Shown: positions 36,490-50,091, numbered from the stretch's first letter. The stretch: 64,000 nt of DNA from Tyto alba (GCF_018691265.1 NW_024881321.1:15503387-15567386), one strand, 5' to 3'. Notes: generated by a model from the sequence alone, not told the origin. Made by a program: numbers and translations.

Positions 36490-39400
36490 AATTATCTATA
36501 AAGTAAGACTTTTCAGCTAGTTAGCCAAACAACTGCAAATGCGATATTAGATTTGAAACTGGCTTCCTAAAATTATTATTGTAAAAGTTTCTTGCCCAGT
36601 TTATAAACCAGAAGTAGTATTCCTACCTTTCATGTAACTCTTGTCACCCATCCAACTAAATAACCTTTGTCCTGTTTGAATCCATAGCATCTCTATATTC
36701 TCTTTTGGCAGCCTGTGAAGGTGAAAGGAATATGTGATACAAATCTAATGAGACTTTTTCAGCCACCAACCTGGCACCCTCCAACATTGCAGGATTGTGA
36801 CAGGAAACTGTTTCAGTAAAGGAAAAATGATTAGTGGTGACTTGAAAGTAGAGACACTGACATGGGACAAAAAGAAAAGAAAAGAATGTGGAGACAGGCA
36901 TTCTGAGGTAGAGCAGTGAGAGACCTTGCCAGAGACATCAGTAGGCCCACTATTCATTTGAATTTAATACTTCTTGTCTAATAGCAGACACAACTTATTC
37001 TTTTTTTTTTTTTTTTTCTTCATATACATTGATTCAATAAACCATACACATGGGAGTTCAAGTTATGCGCATGCAGCTACATAAGTATTTGTGGAAAAAG
37101 GATTGTAACTGGTACCCTCAATTATCAACACTGATTCTGCAGGACTAACTCCCATTGCTCTTATATGCTGTTTAGCTAAATTTGGAACCAGTCTAAACTC
37201 TACTGCAACCGGAAGCTTATTAAAACTTAGGCTATCACATTCAATAGAATATAATGGCTGAAGAGAAAGGAGCTAGAACAAAATCTAAGACTGCTATGTC
37301 TTATTTAAATGTGAGTTTGCATAATTTTGTCTTGTGTTTAAACCTTATACTGCTTTAGGGTTGGATAATAAAGGAGGTTGGTCAGATTCACATTTTTAAT
37401 TGCCAGTCATTGAACAGTTTTTATTTTCATGCACTTAGACATTACAAGCATGAGAACAAATATAAACAGACAGATACATAGGTCTTATTGTTTCTTAACA
37501 TGTTCACCCTGTAGCATATAGATAAACTTAGGACTTTTGAAAATATTGTATTCATTAAGGTGAAATACTATTTTTTTTAAAAAAACAGGTGTATTAGGGA
37601 TTTTTTTTTTTGAGTGTGAACATTTTCATTGATTAAAGCTCCCACTAAGAGGTATTTCTTAAGAACTACATATTTGGCCAAATATAACTACAACATGCCA
37701 CTAAAATCTAGAGAAACCAATATAAAAGTCATACATGTACTTGCTAAATATCTACACAAAAGGAATTGTCATTTAGAGGTGGAAGTTTTGCTTTATCTCT
37801 TTTAAAATTATAATTATTTCTTATGAATATGTATGTTTACAGTATACTTCATAATATACTGTAATTTACCAGGCAAATTATTACCGCTTCACTATACTTA
37901 GCGTAATAGCAAAGATTAACTATGTGTTTGTGGATATATTTTCCAAGAGTTTCAGAATTTTATCCTTGCCATTCACTTTTATATTGCAGCAGCTGGGTGT
38001 CTGAAACTTCATGAAATACTTTCATGTTAACATATCCATTTTTTTAGGTTGGATTTTCCTAGGTATAAATTTAAATCTTAACTTAGAATTAAAGTTGATC
38101 AAAATTTTGTTATTTAAAACACTTATTTTTAAATAGTTCTCAGAGTATTATTTTTCAAAAAATACATATATAAATGCATTTAGATATATATTTTATATAT
38201 TTTTTAGATGTTATAAAAATAGAATACCATGTGATCCTGACTCAGAAATGATGCCTGGAAATTAAGGGAAGAAGCGCATATAGTTTATTCCAGAATTCAA
38301 CAAGCTGATAACTGAACCCTGAACATAGAAAAATGCATCCCTATAGAATTCTATTTCAATTAAAAAGTATCCCTTAAAAAAAATTGTTCCGTTTACTTGA
38401 CACCTGTCAAAAAACTTAGATGACAGGCATCGTTTCTCAAACTATTCCACCTACTAGGATCCAATCAATCTGTCCAATTTACCATTCATAATTTGCATAG
38501 TATACTGACTGCTTAAATCCATATTTTATCTTGTATTTTCTCATCATCAACTTTCAGTAATCATCAAAAATTTAAATAAGAATTTTATCATTCCTTTGAT
38601 GCCATTGGTGCATGAAAAAAAAAAAGGGGGGGAAATCTGAGATTCGAATTTTTCATGCCAGTTTTAGACATTTTTTAGCAAAAAGGGAGAGCAAATCAAC
38701 ATTATCTGACTGTATTTTTAAAGTACAGGATAACAAATTTGAAGTTCTTTGAGGAACCACAGAAATAAGAAGGAGGGTAGTCTCATTCAAATCTTCATTT
38801 TCTTTTTTCATGAGGGATTTCTGTTGACTTCTTATGTAGATGTCTAGCTGTAGGGGCTGGAAGATTTTGAAAACATGGATACACCTCTAACTCATTTATT
38901 ACTCAATTGGTTGTTAATTTAAAGAGAGTCAAAGAAATTGTGAGAGCTATTATAAGTACTGAGATCTGAGAACAGATCCGTTTTTGCCATGCATTTTTTG
39001 TACTTGTAACATTCACTTATCTTAGCCGTTATGTCTTCATTCTCACCACTAGCCTGTCTGTATACCATATAGAGATTTCATAAGTCTGTTGTTTGTTAGG
39101 ATGTGCTTGTGTATCTGCATGTTGTAGGACACTATAAACCAGTATATACATGATTTGGAATTAAAAAAAAAACAGTCCAGAAATATAAATCTATGAAAGT
39201 GCTGGAATTTGATAGTTCATATTCCTGGTCTAAGTAATTTCTCCCTAGTATAATTTTGCATATTTGTCCTCCAGGGTATATCCTTAAAAGAATTTCAGTT
39301 TGACTTTAGATATCTATGTATAATAGTCTGTCTATATCTGTCTAAAATAAATTTATTTTAAACAAAACCAAACCTAAATAAATAAATAAATAAATATTAA

Positions 39401-39898
39401 TTAACCCAACAAAAAAGTAAGCTGCCAGAATCTTCTACACCTTAATCCAAAACCTAATACTTCAACTTTGTTTTAAAACCCGTCTTAGGTCATTTGTTAC
39501 ATTAACATTGTCTATGGAGACATTTGACCATCTGGTATCTAAAATTTGCATTTCTGTCCCAAACTACTATACATTTCCATGTAACTAAAACCCAGTCTGA
39601 CAGACACTCACAGTGAATCAAGTTCTATAAGAAATTACTAGAGTAGCTATATCATTAAAATATCTTATGATTTTTCCAAGATCAACAGAGTCCATTTCAC
39701 TAAAAAATGAGAACTACATTTCCTTTCCAAGGGTAAATGCGCATATAAAGCACCTCAGTAGTCAACAGAAAGATAAACATTTCAGAAAACTTTAGCAGTC
39801 ATATGGCAGGCAGTATTGGCTACCAATTACACACAGTTTGAAGACCATGGTAAATTCTGTGATAAATCTGTTACTACCACCAGTGCAGAGTTATGTTC
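36490..39898. other. AT-rich non-coding stretch
   Basis: Includes a T-run near 36999-37017, very AT-rich DNA at 37.5-38.3 kb and an (AAAT)n run at 39374-39395. No gene or family repeat recognised. Confidence 0.6.
39374..39395 (+). repeat. (AAAT)n microsatellite
   Basis: Five tandem AAAT units; short and ordinary. Confidence 0.8.
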
Positions 39899-39903
39899 CT
39901 ATC

Positions 39904-40496
39904 TGTTGTGGTTTGGGCCTGATCAGCAACCAACCACCGCAGCTAATCACCCTCCCTTCCCCTTCCCCACCTGGGAATGGGGGAGGGGATTAGAGGGGTG
40001 AAGGGAGACTCGCAGGCTGAGATAAGAACAGTTTAATAATGGCAATAAAACAAGAACAATAATGATGATAGGGGGAAAACAAAAAGAAATATATAAACAG
40101 GCAATGTACAGCGTAATTGCTCACCACCCGCTAACCAATATCCAGCCCGTTCCTGGCCAGCGACCCTGAGATACCAAGATCCCACAATCGCAATCCCGGA
40201 AGTGAGAGAGCTCCTTCCCAACCACCCCTCCTCTATATAGTGAGCATGACGTGCCATGATATGGAATATTTCATTGGCCAATTTGGGTCTGGTGTTCTGT
40301 CCATGCTCCCTCCCTGTTTCTTGTGCACGGGCAGGACATGGGGAGTCAGAGAGTCCTTGAAGTCTGGGTAGCAGCTGAAAACACCAGTGTGCTATCAGCA
40401 TTCTTCTCATACCAAACCCAAAGCTAAATCCAAAACACAGCACTCATCTAGTCCCTGAAAAGGAATATTAACTCTATTTCAGCCCAAACCAAGACA
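39904..40496 (-). mobile_element. Solo LTR of an endogenous retrovirus, 593 bp, minus orientation
   Basis: The plus strand begins TGTTGTGGTTTGGGCCTG and ends CAGCCCAAACCAAGACA, terminal inverted repeats with TG...CA ends. Both sides carry the identical 5 bp CTATC (39899-39903 and 40497-40501). Read on the minus strand, a TATA box (TATATAGA) lies at 40239-40232 and a polyadenylation signal ATTAAA at 40037-40032, in the expected order U3 to R. The end TGTTGTGGTTTGRGCCTG is shared with the LTR at 2095, and the TATA region and GAGTCTCCCTT block with the LTR at 9253, so the three belong to related families. No internal genes are present. A 136-codon minus frame inside it is spurious. Confidence 0.93.
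40232..40239 (-). promoter_or_regulatory. LTR TATA box
   Basis: Read on the minus strand the sequence is CTCACTATATAGAGG, matching the TATA context of the LTR at 9253-9723. It marks the former U3/R boundary. Confidence 0.55.
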
Positions 40497-40501
40497 CTAT
40501 C

Positions 40502-41441
40502 TCTGCTCTTTTCTGTTGATTAGAACCATAGCTCAGCAACCCCTTTCAGATTTTTAGACTAATTTAATCCTCATTTAGTTGTTATTGGAAAATCTGCAGG
40601 TATGAGCTTTGCTAACCTACTTCAGCTTTCTGCATCTTATTTTTCTGTTGTATTTCTACTGCAAAACTAGATATATAAACAAGCATAGTCCAAAAAGTTA
40701 GAGAACCTTTGAAACTATCTTTTGATAACCTTTATATGCAATAAATCCTCCTATCCTCTTCACGGTTTGTCTTTAAGCAGAAAATCACTATATATTTTGT
40801 CAGAGAGGTTAATAAAGCTAATATAACAACCTAATGTAAAATATAACCATACTGATTTAAGACACATGATTAGAAATTTGATGTCACAAACTTTAGTCAT
40901 CAGTGTAACATTTATGATTCAATACCCCTATTGTGTTTGCAGAATTATCTTCTCATCCTGTGTTAGAATCTAAGATGAATGTGTATATTAGAACCTCCTG
41001 TATTCACACTGCATAAGTATGCAAGAGCATTTTTAATAAAATTCTTTATATCACCTTTCATTCCATTCTATTACTTTCACATGTATTATACCTAAGCGGA
41101 GATCACCTATAGAGATTGAACCTGAAACCTTTAATATGAAGTTTCTTCCATTTGAAATAAAGAAGCTCGATCTGCCAATAACTCTTGCAGATCATATTCT
41201 TGTGGTCAAGACATTCAATACAATGAATACAACATAGATACCCAGTGTAAAAGCAAGACCATGTGGCTATCTGGAGCATTAGATTTTAGTTACTTCAGGC
41301 ATCTGTCTTTCAGCACTGACTGAACAAATGAGTAGTACTGTTATAGGTACAGCCGAAAAAGTTGGTTTGTTCAGTCATAAGTTTAATTCATGATGATGAT
41401 GCCCTGTTGTGGATCCTATTATTGTTTTACAAATGGAGGGG
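40502..41441. other. AT-rich non-coding stretch
   Basis: No gene, RNA or repeat-family signal was seen. Confidence 0.6.

Positions 41442-41471
<30 letters not shown>
41442..41471 (+). repeat. A30 homopolymer
   Basis: Thirty consecutive A residues, preceded by GGAGGGG and followed by GAAGAAA. It lies about 50 bp before the LTR remnant at 41525. Lysine-run frames across it are artefacts. Confidence 0.9.
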
Positions 41472-41473
<2 letters not shown>

Positions 41474-41524
41474 AGAAATTCTCTGTATCTTGTGGTATAT
41501 TTATATTTCTGTATTGTATTGGGT

Positions 41525-42285
41525 GTAGGAGTCCAGATCTTGGCAATGGGTGGCTGCAGGAGCCTCTGTGAGCTGGTTCCAGATGGTTCCAACTAATTCA
41601 AACAGACCCACTGCAGGGCACAGCTGAGCCCCTCAGCCAAAATGGTGGCACCTCAGGGAAAACATATTTAAGAAAAGGCAAAAAGTGCTGCACAGCAGAG
41701 TGCAGAGTTAGGAAAAATAGTGTGAGAAAGAGCCCTGCAAACACCAAGTTCAAACAAGAAAGAGAGGAGGAGGTGTTCTATGAGCTGGAGCAGAAACTCC
41801 CTTGCAGCCTGTGGGAGAGACCACAATGGAACCAGTTCATCCTGAAAGACTACAATGTACAGAAGGGCACACACTGGAGCAGGGAAAAACATGAGGAGGA
41901 AGGAGCAGCAGAGAGGAACTGTTATGGACTGACCACAGCCCCCATTCCCCATCATCCTGTGTCACTCCAGAGAGTGAGGAGGTCAAGGGATCAGGAATGA
42001 AGGAGTGAGGTTGAGCCTGGAAGAAAGGGGCAAAGCCAAAGGTATGTTTAAGTTTTCTCTTTGTCTTTCACCACTCAACTCTCTTTTTAAAAAATGAGCA
42101 GAAATTCAAATTAATTTTCCCCAAGTCAAGTCTGTTTGCCTTTGACAGCAATTGGTAAGTGATCCCTAGTCTTTATCTTGACCTATGAGCTTTTCCATCT
42201 TATTTCCTCCCCCTTTCCTGTTGAGGAGGAGGAGTAAGACAACAGCTGGGTGTCCATCTGACAGCTGGCCAAGGTCAACACACCA
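41525..42285 (+). mobile_element. Old endogenous retrovirus LTR, plus orientation
   Basis: The order of blocks matches a common avian ERV LTR: GGTTCCAGATGGTTCCAAC, GCCCCTCAGCC, GGTGGCACCTCAGGG with TATTTAAG as the likely TATA box (about 41665), a GAGGAGGAAGGAGCAGCAGA-type block (41892), GACCACAGCCCCCATTCCCC (about 41931), a GAGGTTGAGCCTGGAAGAA block (42008), AATTAATTTTCCCCAAGTCA (about 42109), GGTAAGTGATCC (42154) and a 3' end AAGGTCAACACACCA. No target-site duplication was found and the 5' end is uncertain, so it is diverged and probably 5'-truncated. A 92-codon frame at 41722-42000 is LTR sequence, not a gene. Confidence 0.75.
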
Positions 42286-42339
42286 TGTGTGTATATAAAC
42301 ACACCATTTTAGGTACACTACTAATAATTTATTTTTAAA

Positions 42340-42377
42340 ACAAGCAAGCAAACAAACAAACAAACAAACAAACAAAA
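42340..42377 (+). repeat. (CAAA)n microsatellite
   Basis: CAAG/CAAA tetranucleotides repeat for about 38 bp, just downstream of the LTR remnant. Confidence 0.85.
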
Positions 42378-42443
42378 TAATTGTTTTCTCCAAGATAATA
42401 CCATTTTACTTAATGACAAAAGCTCACTGGAATTATGTTATTG

Positions 42444-42463
42444 TTGTTTTGTTTTGTTTTGTT
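42444..42463 (+). repeat. (GTTTT)n short repeat
   Basis: Three to four GTTTT units form a short simple repeat. Confidence 0.7.
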
Positions 42464-45400
42464 GTAAGACCGAACTGAACTATTACTATTAAACTAAAAT
42501 TCTGCAGAAATATCTTGATGATCCTACAGACTTTCTTACACTGTTCTAATGAATGGTGTCTTTCAATCGGAAAAGAAAGATTTGAGGATGGTTTTCCCTA
42601 CATAAATTTGAAACTTAAATATATCTGTTAGAGTTAAAATGAGATATTTGAGCCAGACTCCCAAGTAGACCAGTATAACTCTCTAGACTTGAATAGAACA
42701 GAACTCATTTGTTCTAGATGGGGCCTGACACAAAGTATCTATTTCTAGTTCAAGCTTACCAACTTCACTTTTTTAGAAATTAAAGAATGGAAAGGATAAA
42801 CATTTCAAAAGTAACTATTACCCTACTAATGGAACAACAACAAAAACTTTACTAAGTCAGGTCAAGTGCAATGAATAATATGATTTAAGTCAAAGTAGCA
42901 CTAAAAATCAAAATATACCTTAGTATGAACAGTAGTTTGGTTAATAACTAACAAATTAGAATATTGGGATGTAAAGAATGACATTCATTCTTTGAAAATA
43001 TTCACCACATGGGTGTTCACGTAAAAATGAACGTCGATTTACTGACTATGAATTAATTAAATTATGCTTGAAAATCCACAGCACTGTAATTGCCAATCTA
43101 GTTCGCTGCATGACTTTCTCAGTATTACAATACAAAGCGTTCATCCACAGCAGGTAAAATTGTTCTCACAACTTTTTCAGTTACTGAAGCTTCCTATTTT
43201 ACATTGTTTTGCTCAGGAATCTATCACATCAATTTTGGTTTTTATCTTTCTTACAAGAACTGATGAACCAATGTTTCTTTTAGGATAACAGTAACAGTTA
43301 ATATATAGTAATGTCTGTACTGATTTTTTCCAGCTGATCTTCAATTAGTACTACTCTCCAATTTAACTTTAGAACTGTAGACTTCTAGAAAGCGAAACAG
43401 AACAGAGATAGAAAACAGCAGTAAAGTCAGGCATATTAGTTGCAAGGCTCATAATGCTGTGTCTGTCATGCACAAATACATCTTTTGTTTTTTTTCCTGA
43501 AAATATGAAGACAAAGCTAAAAGGTGTTAGGACAGTGTCTTGGTCGTGTTCTAGGTAAAATGACTGTAAAAGTGTTATTTCTGTTTGTGACAAGGAAGGC
43601 AAACACTGAAACCATGGTGGGAAATAGACAGCTACTTGTTAGTTTAGTTCTTCAACACCAGAAGTTTGTGAACACAATCCAGGAGTTGGAACTGTGAGAC
43701 TAACTGCTAGACTGAGTTCAGAAAGATGGTCCCTAGATTCTGGCCTTGTCCCTAAGAGTGTTTTTTTTCTTAGGGTTTTTTTCTTCATCTTAAAATAAGA
43801 AACAATTGTCACAGAAAATAAGTACTGATGAGAGAATTTCAAAGTACAACTCTTCTTCCCTGTGTTCAGATTCATCCCATTCATTATTGCCACCCTATAC
43901 AAAAGCCTGCCTGTGCTGGATATAGAGAAAGGTAAATGCAATTATGCTCCTGAATTCTGGGAGACTGTGTCTTGCTTCCATATGTGCCTTCCTGAGCCAA
44001 CAGGCCAAAAGACAATTTCTTAAAAGAACAGGAGAGTGCATTCCTTTCCTTTTTGTTTCCCTCCTCCTCTATGGCATTTGTGTACTACTCTAAAAGAGGA
44101 AGTTGGAAAAAATCTTCCTTGACAGACAGGCTTTGTACTCAGAAACTCAGGTAAATATTCTGATCACCGAGCTTTTATATGAATATGAGGACTGATCTCT
44201 TTCTTCTGACCTCTTTAATAAAAGCAACTATGCTTTCACCATTTAGTAAGACCCATTCTATTTAACTGCACATGGAGTTTCTTGTAAGAAGCCCTAGTAG
44301 CTGAAGTGCTTCTGATTAGATGCAAAAATTACTAGTTTCTGAAATCTGATGGGATTTCATCATCATGTGTGCATAAACTACAAACTCTCAAAAGAAGTAC
44401 CAGCTCTGTACACTTAGTTTTCAGATTTGTATCTTTCAACTCTAGGTTTTCAGCTGAAGGACCTAATCCAAGTAATCTAAATCCTTTCTTAGATCTGGCC
44501 ATGTTTTTGCACAATATACTGTTAAGCACTTTTGTGCAGTTAGGGCTAAACTTGCCAGCCTATATGTCTTGAAACTTCGTAAAGTCAGAGTTCAAACTGA
44601 AATAATGCCCATCCTCAATTTCCCTTTTTTTGGCAGGCCACTTATATGATTCTGGGATCAACACAAAGTGCTGGCTGACAGCCAAAGAACAATCAATCAA
44701 ACTGCCAGTTCTGATAACTAATATAACAGTAGAGATCTAGAGGAGTTGAGGTGTAATTGCACAGAGAGTTATCAGGAGTAAATACAGGCGTCTACACTAA
44801 AGACACTGAAGTTAACTGAGTCATTCTAACTTCTCCTTACAGTCAATGAAAAGCTTGCATATTTAATGTAAAATGCATCTTATACTTATGCATACATATT
44901 AAATGAGTCAGAAAAGTGACTGTGAAAAAGTCTATTTCTCTCTGGTTTAGACAATTGCCACCATCTATACCTGACCAGAATAAGCTCCCAAAATGGCTTT
45001 GTCAAATCAATTGATAATTAAAAAGTCCCATATTTTGACATAGACAACCTGTTTACTACCAAGTCAGTTATCTTCTTTTTGCAGGAAAGCAACAGATAGA
45101 ATGGCTGTGATGCAGTTCCGAACTGACCTAAACTAGTAAGAATTCTCTGATCCTTCTCAGCATTAAGTCTTTGAATAGCACAGAGATTCCAAAGGTCTTT
45201 ATGTGACCTTAACTCTTGACATTTTTTCTTCACTCCATGTTTCAGTGCCAATACCTCTGAACACAATATTTTCTTCATCTAGTAACATACTTCACAAAAA
45301 ATCATGAATAATCAAGAATTATCTATGATGTTAAAATAAGAAAGTAGTTTCTGAAAGGGTGAATTCATGGTTTTTGTGAATACCTTCCACTGTTCCTCAG

Positions 45401-48298
45401 GAAGCATATCAGTCCTAGGAGTTGGAAGATAACTGGAGACTGGTTTCTAGGTTTATTAAAATATTCATCATTCTCCATCACAGATTAGATCAGGAAAATA
45501 GAAAAAAAAAATATTTGCAGATTTTTAAAGCTATTTTACACATGAAAAATATTATTATTTTATTATTATTGAAAACACAAAATTAATAGTTTTGCCACAT
45601 GTCTTTAGTCAAAAAAAGTTAAAATAAAATGTTAAATAAAATATCTCTGGCACAAACAAACATTTGTATGTGTTTTCCATAAAAAACAAAGCAATTCTGT
45701 TCTCTGAAAATTATAGTAGTCTTAATCTAGTTATGGTTGAAATGAATATGAAAATACAAATATATTAAAATATTTTGCTATGATATATATATTGTAAATT
45801 AATTGCTTAAAATCACTCCAAAGCATGTCTTCTTAAATTAAATAATTTACAAGTCTTCTCAATGTTCTAAATAAAAACATGTAATTCTTATTCCATATTC
45901 ACATAAATAGTCTGCATAATTGTTCTTTTAGCATGGTTACTGCATTGGTTGATTTGACTATTATTAAATATGTATGAATTTCCTGCTATTCCCTAAGGGT
46001 CTCAGAAACAAGATGAATCTCAAGAGACTGGTTTAAAGTTTAAATTTAAAGAAGAAAATCCTTACAGATCTAAGCTTCTTTGAATCTATTTTCAATTGTT
46101 AAAGTCTAATTTTCACCTCAAGCAAATATTTAATAAATAATTTTTACTTGAAGATTTACAAGCAGTGCCAAGATTAAGGAAACTATTTGTGTATTTTTTT
46201 TCAAGGTTTTAGACAGTTCTACATCCACCCAAACAATAAGTAGAACATGATTGATCTTAACCATATGGACTTTTTCCAACATTATTCACACTGATGAACT
46301 AAAATTTTCCAATCCAACTGACCAAGTAACTAAGTTTCAACATTAGTATTGGAAAATGCAATTCTTATAACACTGTCCTCCAGAAATTGCTGATATCCTA
46401 GCTAGCTGCAGGTAAAAACTTAAAATAGCTATCAATAATAACATTTAAATAACACAAGTAGTATTTTATTCATTCTGATAAGGAGTTAATAATTTGTTAT
46501 TCATGAAAGGATCTTGTGAACTACAGTACAGGTACTGTCATTGATGGACTTGACTCTGTCACTATTACAAATGGTGAGTTTATACAGAAGTCAATGGTTT
46601 TGCAAGTATAACATCCTGTTGAAAGAATCATGTATTTTTTTAAGTCTGATAACCTTCAGTATACAGTATATATGTGTTATTATATTATTTCCTCATGCAT
46701 TCTCAAGAGTGCCTTAATGTAGTTTTAAATACTGTTCATGCTGAAGCCACAACTGCATATGTATATAACTTTTTCCTTCTACAGTTTATAGGATTATATA
46801 ATTGATAACAACACTATGTAGAATTTCCTGGGAACATTAAAATGGCTCCTGATAATTTCTTAACAAAGACCTAATCTTCCACTCTTCGAGTACACTGTAG
46901 GCGTATGATGTAGAGTGGTAAGAATCTTCATGACAAGAGCACCAGATAAGAAGTTGGTCCTGTGTAGCCTGTTAGAGCACTGTATCACTGCTGGTAGGGG
47001 AACTCATAGCTGAGGTTGTTCTAAGCTGCTTCTTAAATGAGTTCTTAGGCAGCTAATGATGAAACCCTCCAAAAGCATCTGAGCTGTAAAGAAGGGAAAA
47101 AAAAAAAAAAATTATAATTGTTATCAGTGCTCTTGGCAAACTATAATGTTTAGGATGTTCAGAAACTATCCCTCATTACCATTAGTTATATACTTACACA
47201 CATCAGTTAACTTTGCTCCAAATATTTCACATTTACACAAGTGAGAGGCAATTTATTTTAGCTTCAGGTCTCTACATGAAATAGACCATGCAGTTCTAGA
47301 GAATGACATTTCTGTTGACCCTTCCTAAAGTTTAGTATGTGACACACAGGTGTAGAGAAATGCCTTGCTACCAGTAATAACCATTATGTTTTCCTGAATC
47401 TGTAGATTATAAGAAAATACTGGATATTTTCCAGTCTATACAGAAGCCAAAGTTTATTCATATGGTGGTTAGAAAAAATAAAAATAAAATTTGAGGTGAC
47501 TTCAATGTGAGCCAAGTAGTGTAATGAACCTATAAAATGCTTAGTGAGATGCAGTCAGGCTTGCAGATGTGTTTACAAAAAGGAATGTTCTAGTTTCATA
47601 TTTATTATGAGCTTTCTCTGATTTAAGACTACTATATATTGAAACTGAGTAAACAGGTCTTTATTTACATAAACGTCAGCATATCAAAACAAAACTAAAC
47701 TGAAAAAAAAAATCTTTCAAAACAGTATTATCTTCAGTAAGCTTTCTGTAATTAGGGAATAAAAAAACCTCATTGAACCCAAGAAACAGTTCAGAAAGGC
47801 TATTAGAAAAAAATCAATACCCTTAAAAATAGTAATGCAAAGATGGGATTCTAAAATGCTGTTCGTTGTATTCTGACTGCATGAAACCATCAAAGTGCAG
47901 CACTCCAGTAACATTTTAATAACACATTCAGGTGGTAATATAATAGATAGGCAGCTTTTTGCATTATAGTCCAAATGTCTCGATGCATAATTCTAGTGTA
48001 TGAAAAAAGAATTCTTATAAGTAACCTTTCATAAGCAGGTCTTTGCTTCTCCAATAGCTGAAATATAGAATGTTGATGAAACTTCCCTTTTATCAAAGCA
48101 AAGGAAGCACAATTGCATTGTAAACCCTAAAGCAGTGGTGGAGTAGGATTTTATATTCATTTTCAAAAGTGCAGAGGACTAAAGAAAGTATAAAGCAAGG
48201 GATATTTGGGTCTTTAATGGGTTCTCAGAATTCTGTTCTCAGAACGTTAGTAGTGTAATGACTTCAGCAGTGGGTAAGCTTAGACCAAGTGGGTTTTG
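42464..48298. other. AT-rich non-coding stretch
   Basis: Very AT-rich at 45.4-46.2 kb. Minus-strand frames near 43639-43941 and 45018-45278 are open for 86-100 codons but show no domain, no convincing splice context and no conserved start context, so they are not called. No repeat family recognised. Confidence 0.55.
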
Positions 48299-48311
48299 NN
48301 NNNNNNNNNNN
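48299..48311. other. Assembly gap (13 N)
   Basis: Thirteen undetermined bases. The true length of the gap is unknown. Confidence 1.
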
Positions 48312-48370
48312 ATTGTATTGTCTTCCCTTTGATGGATTTGGATTTAGATGTCACCTTGAATAAACTTAAC

Positions 48371-48391
48371 AAAAAAAAAATATATATATAA
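48371..48391 (+). repeat. A10(TA)5 simple repeat
   Basis: Ten As followed by a TA dinucleotide run; short and ordinary. Confidence 0.8.
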
Positions 48392-48797
48392 AGGGCACCT
48401 CTCTTCTATTCATATCTAATTCCTTTTGTTTTCATATCAAGCCCCATATTTTGTCTTACTTCTCAACATAATTTACCCAACTCTTAAAGTAGTGAAATTG
48501 AGGGAAATCATTTAAATACAGTATCTGCAAATTTGTGACAGTACCTTCATTTACTTTCACAGACTTACTTGGGGTTTTGTTGGGTTTTCTTTTCCATTTA
48601 ACATTAATAATACATTTAAATATAGAGTATGATGGTTGCAAAATAGTAACATCCATCAATCCTTTTTCCAGCCCTTCTCTACTCATATGTTTATACACAC
48701 AGTCACACACAGCAAATATAATACTTCTGTATATACTTCATACATATATTAATACACTTTATGTACTTTGTATGCTTTACATATATATACTTGTATC
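48392..48797. other. AT-rich non-coding stretch
   Basis: AT-rich with TATA-type words near 48720-48795. It ends where LTR similarity starts. Confidence 0.55.
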
Positions 48798-49011
48798 AGC
48801 TACAGGTGCCCAGGCACTGGAAGTGGGGACCACAGGGGGGGCGGCATCTGTGTGGACACAGCCAGTTCCAGCCGGCTCCAACCCACCCACCCACCTCAGG
48901 GCACGGCTCAGCCCCTCGGCTGGGGTGGGGGCGCCTTGGGGAAAAGCATATTTGAGAAAGGGCAAAAGACCACACAGCAGAGAGAGGAGCAAAGTAAAAA
49001 AGTGTGAGAAT
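48798..49011 (+). mobile_element. LTR fragment related to the 41.5-kb element
   Basis: The stretch matches 41525-41730 block by block: GCCAGTTCCAGCCGGCTCCA, CAGGGCACGGCTCAGCCCCT, GGGGAAAAGCATATTTGAG, GGGCAAAAG, CACACAGCAGAG and AAAGTGTGAGAA. It is GC-rich against AT-rich flanks and stops at about 49011, inside the LTR, so it is 3'-truncated. Overlapping frames of 64-162 codons here are artefacts of this fragment. Confidence 0.75.
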
Positions 49012-50091
49012 CTAGAAAATTAATTTAATTTATTGCTACTTGACATTTATATGGATTATGAGAAACAAAGACAAAAACTTCAAGCGTTTACATGAGCAAA
49101 AGATAATTTGGGGAATTTGCAGAAGTTAAATAACTTGAAATATTGTTTTCAAGGAAAACTATTCAGAAAGTCTCTACATTTAGAAGGAGTTGTAATCCTT
49201 CACCTCATGTTAGTGGGTTAGTTATATCTATATACAGTGATTCAATTTATTTTATTGGGTGGGGAAAAGAAAAAAAACAGGAAGAGCAACTGGTGAAAAA
49301 ATAGGCCACAATCTCTTCTGTATCATCTACCTCTCCTACAGAGCATGAGAAAAGTTATTTGGTCTGATGGTACTTTGGTTTTAAAAATTAAGTTTAGAAT
49401 CAACACACTTTTTCATGCACTGATATGAAGTAACGTGTTGGAGCAATAGATGCCTTTCGTCTTCATATTTCCACTTATGGAATTTTTCAGAGTAACAAAA
49501 TTTTCAAGCTATTTCTGTCTTCATCCATATGATCATTTTAGTTGCATCATAAAGTATGACTGTAAAGACAAGTAAGTTTTCTTGTACTTCTGTATGTTTT
49601 GAAACAAATAAAAGGAAAATTAATTATATGTCAGTAGAATATTGTTAGATAAAAAAACCTGTTACTAATTGAGCTGATGATGTTTTTTCCTCATCATCTA
49701 TACAGTTAAATATATGTAAAAATAATCCAATACCCGAAAATGAACTCCACTTAGTTTGGACTTTGTAATTTTTTGTAGGTTAATATTATGGAGCAAGGTG
49801 TCCCAATCATTCCAGAAACATCATCTATCAATAAGGAATCTCATTGTTATTCACCTCAGCTCTCTTAAAAGGTGTGGATTATTCAGAATAACTAAAAGAA
49901 TTAAATTTTTTTCTTTACATTTAGAAATATTCCATTTAACCTGACGTACTGAAAACAACCTGTTAGCTTGTTCTATCTTTCATACAAGTATTTTATTTGG
50001 GGGGGGAAGCTGTTTTTTGTTTAATTGACTGTTTCCACAGAGAACAACATGCTTGGAACAAATCATGGCCTTGCTGCCAGTTACATTGTTT
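49012..50091. other. AT-rich non-coding stretch
   Basis: No gene or repeat-family signal was seen. Confidence 0.6.

Noticed and set aside
40033..40443. 136-codon minus-strand frame
   Set aside because: Entirely inside the solo LTR at 39904-40496.
41722..42000. 92-codon plus frame and 95-codon minus frame
   Set aside because: They read through LTR sequence of the 41.5-kb remnant.
45018..45278. 86-codon minus-strand frame rich in K, L and E
   Set aside because: No splice context, no domain, and AT-rich codon use typical of chance frames.
48535..49023. 162-codon plus-strand frame
   Set aside because: Half is AT-rich non-coding DNA and half is the GC-rich LTR fragment; no domain.
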